From Gordius sp. MW1 (taxonomy: Eukaryota; Nematomorpha; Gordioida; Gordea; Gordiidae): DNA of 64,000 nucleotides. The notes below the pieces were generated by a model. It had not been told where the DNA came from and did not search any database. It was given only the letters and a program-made list of their open reading frames with translations. Below, piece by piece: positions 19,426-31,600 of this stretch; position 1 is the stretch's first letter; each line of letters opens with the position of its first letter. The translations under genes and the position numbers were made by a program. The stretch covers positions 17,294,575 through 17,358,574 of the forward strand of contig OZ038533.1 of assembly GCA_964036665.1 (NCBI GenBank), written 5' to 3'.

Positions 19426-21024
19426 TTTTAATTTTTAGGTGGTGTAAAGGGGGGGGGGGGGTTGTGCAAATATATCTATAATATCATCAGGGCCAGTAAC
19501 TTCTAAATACTCAATCCCGAACGAATTTTAATTTCATAATTAATTTTTTTTATATTTTATGTTATAATTACGCCTTTTGAGGATCTAGCCTTAAAAAAGG
19601 CTTTTAAATGTTCTCATTGTTTTCCTGATATAAATAATGCCTGAAAATGCTGCCAATATTATTTAAAATTAAAATTTGTTATATATATATGGCCACGATT
19701 TTTTGGGGTTGTGGCAATAAAACATTTTTATAAAAAACTTTGTTGCACAGTTTTTGTACTATTTGTATTATTTTTTAAAATGTCAACGATTTCTTGTCAA
19801 TATCCTCGTTCCATTTTGTGCCCTTTCAATTCATTTATACAAAAACTTCTTATACGAAGTGAAGTTTTTTATATTGTTTCAACTACATTACTTTGTTTTA
19901 TTTATGAATACATTTTATTTATTTTATGCCCTAGAAACATGCGGGTCTAAGACATACCAGTGTGATGTTATTAGAAAAATACACAAACTAGTTGCGGAAT
20001 TTTAAGTTTGTCCAACGTTTATGAGGGAAAAATTTTCATTCGCGTTTGACCCATGGTCGTATCCAGGGTTTGGATTAGGGGGGAGGGCCATAATTTTTTT
20101 TAATTTTTAAGGATTTTTGTAGTTAAATTTTTTTGTCCCCCCCATGGCTTGACCAGCTCAGCCCCCCCCCCCCCCCCAAGGCAAAAAGGCTAGCTACGCC
20201 ACTGGTCCTTTAATCGTTCCTTTACCCGTAGAAATTATTGGAAATCGTTTATCAATCAACAAATTTTTGAATTTTAATTGCAGAAATTGCAAATCAAAAT
20301 TATTTAATAAAATAATCGTTCTAAATCACTATGTAGTATTTAACTTTTTATGTCAAGTCAATTTGAGCGTTTAAAAGTTATAGCGAAGCAGACGATAGCA
20401 ATCTTTGAAACGGCTAAATTATTATTTTCAAATTTTTATTTAATTTAACCAATCTTTTATGCTAATTTTTTAAGACTATTCTCATGTTCAAAAGTAAACT
20501 TATTTTTTTTCCAAATTTATACTAACTATGTATTTCTTATTTAGGTATAGAAGGTATTGATAAAATCTTACTCATCAATTGCAACAATAAGAATCTTAAT
20601 AATAAAAGTTTTACAAATACTGAACCCTCCACGTACAACTTATTCGCTTTATCTCTTATCCTTTCGAACTACTTACCTCGATTTTTGAAAAGGGAAAATT
20701 TTTGTATAGGCCTATCCCCCCTAGCTATGTATTTTACATGACAGTAGGTAGGTAGGCTTCGCTGATTTTCCTTTTCACAATCTCCCCACCTCTACTACTG
20801 CCAAATATTGATTATAAATATGCTATATATAAAATAATAAACATTTTTTTAAAATATCTACATATTATTTCAAATCAAAATGGTCCTATTGGCTCGACAT
20901 AACACTTGACCTGTTGCTAAAATTTATATGCCCCCCCCCCTTAAGTGAATTATTGAGATTCATAGAAAATTAAGAAAAATTACTCGCGTTAAAAAGTAAA
21001 GGCAGGAAAGGAACATACATAAGG

Positions 21025-21170
21025 TAGTGTTGTAAAAACGGACTGGGTTTTTGGTTTGTTTTTCTTAGTAGACCTCTAGGCTTAGTCGAAACTGGAAAAA
21101 CAGACCACCGTTTGTCTTAGAATTGCACCAAAAGTAGGCCAAACAAAACCCAGCCGTGTTCACAACACCA
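21025..21170. mobile_element. hAT-like MITE, family B (short)
   Basis: Ends TAGTGTTGTAAAAACGG and CCCAGCCGTGTTCACAACAC; part of the left arm is deleted. Confidence 0.75.
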
Positions 21171-21912
21171 AAAAATAAGGTAACAACGCGTCATCATACA
21201 AGACAAGGGGGCGGCTAAGGGTTGAATTTAACAAATATAAATATAGGCTGGGGTGTAATTTTATAGCAAAATCGGTGATGTGTGTATTTATATTTCTGCC
21301 TTTTCTACATTATTCATCGCTAAAGCTGAACAAATATTATAAGCATACTTCAACCCCGCCTTTTCAAATTTATTAATTTACTTAAATAAATAAATTGCTA
21401 TTTCTTTGCCCGCGCCGGTTTTACTTTGTGAATAATTAATGGCGGGATCAGGCAAAAGTCATCAAAGGCCTATTTGACCGACCTTTTAATAGCACATTTT
21501 AATTTCAATATTTACTTTTTTTATTCTGTTGCGCATTTCAATTACCATTTTAACTTCTCCCCTTTGTTATTTTCCGAAAAATATGATATTGTTTTGAAAA
21601 AATTTTAATTATATGGTGACCTTAGGAAACATTACACTGCGCAACTTTAACCCGCGTCACTACCTTTTGGATATCTCTACGAACCCACGAACTCGTTTTA
21701 GGTATATATCAAAGTATAAAATACACTATTACCAATAACATATATTTGATATATGAACTATTATGTAATTCAGTTTTTAGAGGTCCTTTGTCTGCATTAT
21801 TGTTGGATTCGGAGTTTTTTGTTCGTTTTTCACAGCAAATGCTTCCAGATCCATTTTAACGTTCGAAGCCTTAAAATTTAAAATTAGTTTGAATATGAAT
21901 AGTATACATTTG

Positions 21913-22166
21913 TAGCGTTGTAAAAACGGCTGGGTTTTGTTTGGTCGACCTTCGGCTCAACTAAAACAAACGGTCGACCCTGGTCTGTTTTTCAAATTTC
22001 GACTAACCCTAGAGGTCGACTAGGAAAATCAGACCAAAAAATCTTTGATCTGTTTATGTTTAATTGACAAATTTTCACATTTTTTTGTTTCAACCGTATT
22101 CATTAGATGAAAGTTGTCGTTTTCAGGCACGGTCGACTAAACAAAACTCAGCCTTTTTTACAACTA
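21913..22166. mobile_element. hAT-like MITE, family B
   Basis: TAGCGTTGTAAAAACGGC at the left, inverted at the right (CTCAGCC..TTTACAACTA). GTATACAT occurs next to both ends. Confidence 0.8.
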
Positions 22167-22628
22167 GTATACATATCGATATGATTAATATACAATGAGA
22201 CATGAAATCGCTAAAATTTTAGGATTTTATCTACTTTCTATTTATAATAAATTGCTGTCTCGATTAATTTAAACTCCGCATCGTTTAGCCTTAAACTTAA
22301 TTATTGGTTTGCTTGCTCTCAAGTTAAAAGATAAAAATTGAGGATATAACGATACTTTAGCTTCCCAAGTTCTTATTTTAATAAGAATTTGATCACATTT
22401 TAAATTTTATGTAAATTTAATTTTAAAGCTGAAATGTTTCAATACGTCTAAACATCATTCCAAGAGTTGGAAGGTAAAGGTTGAGGATTTAAGTGGTTTT
22501 ATTATTAAAAATGATAAGAATGCCAATTTAAAAAATGAATTAAACGAATTTAATTTACAAATCGAATTTAACGCGACGACGTCTAATTTGTGCACACAGT
22601 TCGTCGTCGCCGCCACCATAGTCTCACT

Positions 22629-25600
22629 ATGGCGTCATCGTACGAAGACGCGTCAGCCATTTTGAGTGGACCGGAAGTGGGTGGTGCCGCCGGAGACGAA
22701 GGGGTTGGGATGACATTTTGGGACGTGGGTCAGTACAAGAGGACCGTACGTCGACTGGAGGACGCTCACCGCCTGGCTTCGGATTACGCGGCCTTCGTGC
22801 AAGAACGCGGCTCCCTCGAGGAGTCTTACGCCAAAGCCCTTAGGGGGTGGGCTAAAAAATGGGCGGAAAAAATGGATCGAGGTAACGCCCTCATTCCCAC
22901 CCTCCTCACCCCCTCATTTGGGGAGAGTATTAACGCTACCACCGAACTAAGGAATCATTCTAATTATTTAAATTGTGGGGTTTAAAGGGACAAGAAAGAG
23001 TTTGTAAAAACGGCTGGGTTTTGTTGGTCGGCCTTAGGTTTAAGATGACTAAATTTAAACAGGCCAAAGATTTTTTGGTCTATTTGTCTTAATTAAACCA
23101 AAGGTGGACCAATCAAAGCTCAGCCGTTTTTACAACACTAATATATAGATGAATCAATATTAATTTCGTCTATCACTTTATAGTTGCAACACTTTCATAA
23201 CAGTTTAATTAAAACGACGGCTTTTATGTGAAAATAAATGATTAACCCCCCCCCCCCCCCCCCGGCCCTAAGCTTCAAATGATTTGGATATTTCCTTAAT
23301 AACCCTCTCCCCAACTTATATCTAGTAGTGTTGTAAAAGCCTCTAAATTTTGTTTGGTCTCCCTTTGGTGTTGGTCGACTAAATATAAACAAACCGAGGT
23401 TTTTTGGTCTCTTTATCTTAGTCGCATAAATAGACCAGGTTTTTGGGCAAACCTTAAAACCAAAGGTTGACCAGACATCATAACCCAGCCGTTTTTGCAA
23501 CACTATCATTAAATAGTCGCTCAATGGTCTAAATTTCTAGGTCCCGAGTGTGGAACGATGCAATTGGCATGGAAAGCTCCGCTGGAAGAAGCAGAAAAGT
23601 TGGCCCAAGTTCACCTCCACATCCGCGATCGCTTAACTAACGAAGTAAGTCGACACCTAAAGGAATGGCAGAAAGAAAATTTTCACAAATCCGTCGTCCC
23701 CATGAATCAAGTGAAAGAGGCCAAAGAGATGGACGAAACTTTTAGGAAGGTGTGCATTTGATAAATAACATTATTTTGATGACTTTCAAGTATTTTTACC
23801 AGTTGTTGCCTCATGCTCTGGGGACTGGGACTTTTGGACCAGCCGCCATTAAACTTTTTAAAGAAATCAGCCGGCGCTGCCCGGTCTCTAAATATTCCCC
23901 ATCAACTTTTTACTCGAACGAAAAATAGGCGTGTTTTAATCGCAAAATATAATTTTAAATCCCTCGCCGACGGCTGGCCATTTATTCTGCTTTAATCAAT
24001 GATTTTTGTTACAATACCTTTAAAACCCCCATTTCTTTACTTTCTGTACTTGGAAGTTTAATAAAAGTTATCTATAATTTGGCTCGAATATCTTTGCGCT
24101 CTTCCCTGAAGCCTAGGATGAGGATTATCAATCGATTGAACAAGTTGTTATATGTAGTAGGATGTTGTGCGGTATTAAGCTGTGTTTATATGAATTTCAA
24201 GGTTGGCCTGTCTCTCATCATATTAAAATACCCTTTTACATGTAATTTATGTAAGTAACAAGTATTTTGGTTGGCCGCCTATTAAATAAATTGCTTTTAC
24301 CACTTTGCTGCCCCCTGCTCTAATATAAGCAGTAACTTGCCACATTTATTATTAGGTCGTAAAAAAGTCATTTAACCATACAGTTCTTTCCACTTGCCTT
24401 TTTCCACCTTTTTTTCTTTGGCACTTTATGGACTTTTGCTGTGCATGCTAGCGTTATGTTTTGTTATGACTCGAACTTAAGTTAAAAGTAATTGGTGGGA
24501 AGTATGAATAATCAATATTGGTGTCCTGATTTTTTATAGACTAAAGTGTTCGAGCCCAGTCCTTTGCTTAGATTAAAAATTGTTACTTGGTTGGTGATTA
24601 GAAAACTATAAACTTGCTATTTTAAGGATTAATTTTATAAAACTTGATAGCGTATTATTTTACCTTTAAAACGCGTAAACTGTTAAATTAAGTTCTTTAT
24701 TCGATTTGGCAGTTTTTAGTTTTTCCCCTAGTATTTATCTGATTGGGTCTCTGCGGACCCCACCTCTTACTCAGTGTCCAGGCAATTACTTAGCTGTCGC
24801 CAGTCAGGGAGGGTGTAGGTTAATAATTTGAAAAGGTACTTAGTATTGCAGGGTCGTAAAAATTTTTAGCGAGCCTGTGATATATAACAGGTTCCCTAAT
24901 ATAATTAATTTTGAGTCTTGGTCGAGCTAAATATGATAGCCTATCGGGGTGTTGCCTTTGCATTCTATGATAAATAAAACGTTTTCAAGGTATCATTTCA
25001 GATTTGAATAATTTTTTGGTGAGAATATACTTTTATGTGGTAGCAATTTACAACATTTCACCCATTTTGGATTAATAATTTTTTGGTTTATGGACATTAA
25101 AGAAACAAAATCCTGGCTCATTTACTGATTTTACTATTTTTGTCATATTTTTTAAATTATTGGCGTTCTCTTCTTGAATTTTAGTGTATTTTGATCTTTA
25201 GTCTCTTTCAAAATGAGATGTAACTAAAAACCTTGAACTTTTGCCCGGTTAGATAATACATGTTGTGTGTTTATATTATCGAAAGACTCAAAAACCCTGG
25301 GCTAAATTGTACAAAAAAGTGCTCGAAGCCAAAAAGGCCTATCATCTAGCCTGCAAATACGAACGGACGGCCATTAATCAAGAAGCGAACGCTAGAGCCG
25401 ATACTAGCAAATCTCCCGAAGAAGTTTATATACATTCTTATGCCATTTTATAATTTTCCCGAATTTATTAGCCAATGGGCGTAGCGGGGGGGGGGGCACG
25501 GAGGGGCAGCTGCCCCCTTTCTAAATCCAAATATTTGGTGAAATTTATTAAAATTATGGCTAAAATTTCAAAAAAGGATCATTTTGCCCCTCCCTAATCA

Positions 25601-28600
25601 TTAATGTACCCCCCCCCCCACACTAATTCCAATGCTGCTTCGCCCATGTATTAGTCCTACCAAGCTTTTTCCACATTTTTATTCTCTTCTTTATCGCGTA
25701 TTTGGCCCCGACAGTCGTTGAGTCTGTTTTGATAAAATCTTCCATCTTGATCGGGTAAGGGCCATGCCCTGAATTGTCTTTTTAGTTTTCATGAACTTTA
25801 TCCACTAAACGCGAGATCATCCCCTTCCTCTCTTCCCCGGTGTAATATCCATTTCCACGACGCTCAAAAGAATCGACATGCCAATCAAAATTTTTTCTTA
25901 AAACTTGAAATTAAATTTCTATGGGCTAAGACAAACGTCAATCAACAGATGTTTTTAGTTACTAACCCATAAAATTCACAAAAAATATTGATTATAATTC
26001 AACCATGGTTTACAAGATTAATTAAAATTTATCATATTTGTAATTAAAATTTTTCATATTTAGCATTCTGCATTTACTTCTTTTGATATGTATTTTTGAG
26101 CTTGAGCTGATGATCATTGATCTATGTTTATAATTCCTTTTAAATGGCTGATATAATTTATAAAGTCAATATTGTATTTGGTACATTTAATAACCTAAGG
26201 GATATTTGAGTGAGTATTTAAATACATTAGCTAATGATCATTATATCTGATCTATGTTTATAAGCCTATCCTTTTAATTGTAAAGCTAATTGATGAACTC
26301 AATATTGTATTTGGAACATTTATAATAACCTAAGGGATATCTGTTGAGCTTGAGCTAATGATCATTATATCTGATCTATGTTTATAAGCCTATCCTTTTA
26401 ATTGTAATTTTGGTAGGGCTAATTGATGAACTCAATTTTGTATTTGGTATATTTATAATAACCTAAGGGATATCTGTTGAGCTTGAGCTAATGATCATTA
26501 TTTCTGATCTATGTTTATAAGCCTATCCTTTTCATTGTAATTTTGGTAGGGCTAATTGATGAACGCAATTTTGTATTTGGTATATTTATAATAACCTAAG
26601 GGATATCTGTTGAGCTTGAGCTAATGATCATTATAACTGATCTATGTTTATAAGCCTATCCTTTTAATTGTAATTTTGGTAAAGCTAAATGATAAACTCA
26701 ATATTGTATTTGGTACATTTATAATAACCTAAGGAATAGCTGAGTTAGTACTTGAATACATTGAGCTTGAGCTAATGATCATTATATCTAATCTATGTTT
26801 AAAAGCCTATCCTATTAATTATTTTTATTGTCTATAAGCTTAAAACTAAGGTAAAGTTTATAACTTAGACTAATAAAGTAAAAGATTTTTTAATAAGCTT
26901 CAAATGATTATGTGCATTTTTATACAAAACTAGAGATGAAAATACAAATGCTTGAGCTTGACTAAACTGATATTCAAAATTTTCTTGATTTAACCTAAAT
27001 TTATAAAATACATGTGAAAAAAAAGATTTGATAATATACTTAAATGGCTAAATTGATAGTTTGTTAGTGATTCTCTAAATTTTAATTTATAATTTAGATA
27101 ATTATGCATAGTAATTATTTGAAATATTTTGAAAGTCTTGTGTCGTCATTTTAGTGTCTTCAAAAAAAATACATGTTTTTGTGCCAAACCTAACCTATTG
27201 AGCTTTTAGGAAGATCACGTGATATGGCATATAACTCGTTATTATGCCATATTAACCAATAGGAATGTTCAACTGAGCGTCGTCGTTTTTTAAATGTCGA
27301 CGTTTCAGATCATTACAGGTGTACCTCAATGTCCAATACTTTTCGAGATTTACATCATTCGGCTTTCCCTTCTAGTATATGGCCATACCACCTTAGCCGA
27401 TTGAATACCCATTTGTTTCATATATATTTTTAAAAATAATTTTATCGCTATGAAATTCTCTAGATAAAGCATTTTATCCTGTATTATTCAATTCACTGAT
27501 CGCTAATGCAAAACGCTCAGTCGTCAACACAAATTTTGTGTTTATTTTAGCAAAAAAGGTTGCGGGAAAAGGTTGAGAGGTGCAAGGAAGAAGTAGTAAA
27601 GGCCCGAGAGAAATACGAAGTCAGTTTGCACGATTTGAACGGGTATAACGCCAAGTACATGGAGGATATGAAAGAGGTACTTTATTCCTTGATCTCAAGT
27701 TAAATCTTAATTTTTAATTATAAAGTAATATTTCTAAATATGTACTATTTTAAGCTTATTTTCACCACAAAAAACGTGTTTATAATAGGGATTTTATCAA
27801 TATTATGAATTGAAGTTAAATTTATTGCTAGCTGGCCCGAGGAAATAGGCATTACGAGGGACCATGGGCGTAGCCAGCATTGGAATCAGAGGGGGACAAT
27901 AATGTTTTAATGATCATTTTTTCAAATTATATAGATAGTTTTATAACTTTCAAAAAAAATTGGATCCCCTTGGCTACGCCCATGCAAGGGACCGTCGGTT
28001 TTCTGGGCTTTTTCGGATTTACTCGATAAAAATTACTTTGAAATTGTTTCAAATTTGTTTTCCCCGGTTTTAACCACAATTCAACGTTAAGTCATTGAAA
28101 TGTGAAAACACTTTTTACATTTCTATCCTAGGTCTTTGAAAAGTGTCAACGAATGGAAGAAGCGAGAATGACTTTTTTCAAGGGAATCCTGCTCAACTTG
28201 CACAAAGGCCTGGACATAACTCAATACGAAGAGTAAGGCACTCCTATAACGCAGATATTATTATAATTTTGTTTTCATCTGACAAATTAGCTAACCCCCC
28301 CCCCCCATGGGCGTAGCCAGATTTTGGATTGGGTGGGTGGGGGGGGGGGCGAAAGTTGTTTAATTCCAATTAGGTGGGGGGGGGGGGCAAAACATAAATT
28401 TTTTTAATTTTTAAGGGATTTTGTATTGAAAATATTTCCCATGTTTTTCAGTACTAGTTTTATTATTGCGTAAAAGTTCTTAACCTAGACTCTACCCTTT
28501 AATTATGGTTTAATAATTGTTTTATACCAATTTGAGCGATTTAGAGTTTGAAAGCATTAGAAGTAAAATCCTTAAATAATTCTCGATTATTATAATGTTA

Positions 28601-31600
28601 TTGGGCTTGTTTTAGTTAATATTATTAGCAAATATAGTAAGATGTGACTGCACATTTGTCGTTTTATAGCTATTATTTCCTTGAGTAATACTTTTCCCTA
28701 TAATTTTAAAATGATATGATTTATTAAGGTTAAAATACATGTTTTGTGAAGATGAATGAAATAAATGAAAATAAGTTAGGTATGATAAATATTTAAAAAA
28801 CATTCCGATATCGCTATTGAATTATATTTACAAACGATAATGCCGATTTTCTGTCTTATAAAAAAGATTCGCGATTATTGTGGGATAGCAATGAGATTTG
28901 TTTCCCTATTTTTTCAAATAACACTGGACAACAAATAATGGTCTTGTGTAAATAACCGGGAAACGGTCAACATATTCCGATAGAGTTTTTTGTGGTGAAC
29001 ACAAATATGTTTTTCGTTGTTTTCTTTTACGTCAGGTTTTTTAGATATTTCGATTCAAAGTTGCGAAAATGACCGTTTTTGACCCTTTTCGACGCTCAAT
29101 AGAGCGATATTGAATGGCTAAATAAAAAATTTTTAAACCTCTAAGTGGTAGAACCAACTTAGGGTAAAACATTGAAAAATGATTTTTTCCCCTATTTACT
29201 TTTTAATATATACCAAAAATGCAATTAGTCCCTATGCGAAATCGCGGCTTCCTTTGAGCCTCCCTCCCTCTCTATCTAATTGGCTTATATGCTTATATAA
29301 CACTATATATACCCTTAGTGCATGTAAGTGATTGATGAGTGTGGTGGGTGCAAGATTAGTGGGTTAATACGAACTATTCCTACTACTACGCTTGTCATCC
29401 TCCCTCTCTACTAGAGGAATAGCTCGTATTACGCCACTACTTTTACATACCCCCACCCCCACATCATCCATCAATCACTCACATGCACCAAAAGTATAGT
29501 GTTATAAACCCAATTAGATAGAGAGGGAGGGAGGGAGGGAGGGAGGGAGGGAGGGAGGGAGGGAGGCTCAAAAGATGCCGCTTCGCATAGGGACTAATTG
29601 AAATTTAATATATTGGAAAAAGTAAAAACAATAGGGGAAAAAATCATTTTTCAATGTTTTGCACTAAGTTGGTTCTACCACTTAGAGGTTTAAAAAAAAA
29701 TTTAGCCATTCAATATCGCTCTATTGAGCGTCAAAAAGGGTCAAAAACAGTCATTTTCGTAACTTTGAATCGAAATATCTAAAAAACTTGACGTATAGGA
29801 AAAAAATGAAAAACATATTTGCGATCACCACAAAAAACTCTATCGGAATATGTTGACCGTTTCCCGGTTATTTTTTTTTGTAGACCAGTGTAATTTTAAG
29901 ACTTGGGGGCCAAAGGTTGTAAGAGTGGTTGTCGCATTGGGACAGAAAATTATAGATTCCTAAGCTTCGAGTGGCTATTAAATATCCTTCCTTACTTTTA
30001 ATCATTTGATTTTATTACATAAATTTTTTCATATTAAATTTTATTTGTAAAGTTCCTGGCAATTATTATGCATTTTAGATTGCCTCGTGCCTACGACGAC
30101 CTGCGGAGCGCAATAGAAAGGATAGACGTGAACAAAGATTTAACCGCCTTCAGCAATACTTACGGGGTCGGGATGCCCATGAATTGGCCCATTTTTGAAG
30201 TATCATCCTTTTATACCCTTTTGAATTGTCCAAAATTTTCAAAATTTATATTCTAAAGCCACTCCCCTCCCCGTGATGAATTTCAAATTTTTAAGAATCC
30301 GCATGTTTATTTTGTAATATTTAGTTTACATCTTCTATAAACTGCATTGGCAAACGGAGCATGGAGATATACTGATTATAGAGTCAGGGATCTCGCGGCT
30401 TATCGCAATTGTTGTGGTACTATTTGATAGTTTAAATTAGCTATGTGAGATCCTAAAAGTTTGATTTTTTAATTCAGCTATAGGGTAATAACATGAATCT
30501 CAATATAATCCGATGTTGAGTTTTTCGCAACAAGTTTAACATTGGATGTTAACTAATGATTTTATCACTTTCTTCGTTATAATCAGTTTACAAAAATATT
30601 CATACTCTTTGGAATATGCCTATACGTCATTCGTAAAATTCGGTACAAGAAGTTAAAATTCCGAAATTTGACAAAAATATAAAATAAGTAGGCAAAACAT
30701 ATAAAACAAAATGCATCAAATAATAGAAATAAACTATTCTAATATAAAATCATTGAGAAGAGAATTCGCGATCGATGTTAAATTGTATTTGGCTATAAGA
30801 ATACCAAGTGTTTGTTTTAGTTAAAAGGGTACGGCTTTTTGTTAAGACGGGGAAAAACTCGCTTGAATTTCATTATTTATGCTTCATTTAAAACCGATTC
30901 GCGCAGGAATATAGCCCAGAGTTGCACAGCATAAGCAGCAAAAAAGGGCTTAAAAGTTCGGGCAGCGTCGATTTCGACGGGGTAACTTTGACCGGAATAG
31001 TGCAAAAAGAGAGAGCGCTTGACGCTCCTGCAGCTCCCGGCAACGGAATAGCGCATTATGACGCTCACGCCTACGATTCTAGACAGCATAATTCTGGCGG
31101 CTCTAACACTCCCTCCAGCGCCCCCCCTCCAGGAGCTAGAAGCAATTACGGGTTGGTTCTAATTATTATCGAACTTATCTTAAAACTTAATTTGATATTC
31201 CTAACTTAGGGGCAGCATATTGCATCACCTTTAGGATTTGTTTTAATCTATAAGTACTTCACATTAGCTTCGAAAAAACATTACGTCAGGAGCTAGGAGC
31301 AGTTACTAGTTGGTTTTAAATTATCACCGAACCTTAATTTGTTATTATATGCAATTATCTTGAAATTTTCTAATTTGTTATTATATGCAATTATCTTGAA
31401 ATTTTCAAGATAATTGCATATAATTCATGTAGCTACCCTTGCAAATTTTTAATTTTAAACTCAGGGGCAGTCATTGCATCACATCATATTAGTGTTTGGC
31501 TTGTATTAATAACTATATACATATTGAAATTTCGTTTTAATTTTATTTGTAATGGTCAAAACTTTTAAAACGCGCGCAAGGTATTACGAAGCTCGAGCGC

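Larger units (their letters stand above)
17811..20204. mobile_element. Degraded hAT DNA transposon
   Basis: Perfect 15-bp terminal inverted repeats: CAGTGGCGTAGCTAG at 17811-17825 and CTAGCTACGCCACTG at 20190-20204. They are flanked by near-identical 8-bp duplications GTCCTTAT (17803-17810) and GTCCTTTA (20205-20212), the hAT signature. Inside are hAT transposase remnants in both orientations and a nested family A MITE (18318-18490). The mixed orientation implies an internal inversion or a second insertion. Confidence 0.85.
20213..22628. other. Intergenic, upstream of PACSIN
   Basis: No gene seen. Contains two family B MITEs (21025-21170, 21913-22166). The last 400 bp are the presumed PACSIN promoter and 5' UTR; no clear TATA box. 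Confidence 0.4.

Noticed and set aside
22590-22628. Upstream ATG of the PACSIN frame
   Set aside because: Adds a basic HTVRRRRHHSLT stretch unlike family N-termini; the ATG at 22629 gives the expected start, though the longer form cannot be excluded.
23195-23524. Minus-strand open frame of 109 codons in PACSIN intron 1
   Set aside because: Covers a poly-C/G run and a family B MITE; composition is that of the repeat.
26098-26870. Possible CRISPR-like array
   Set aside because: The period is 124-151 bp with no short-repeat/unique-spacer pattern; it is a simple tandem repeat in an animal intron.
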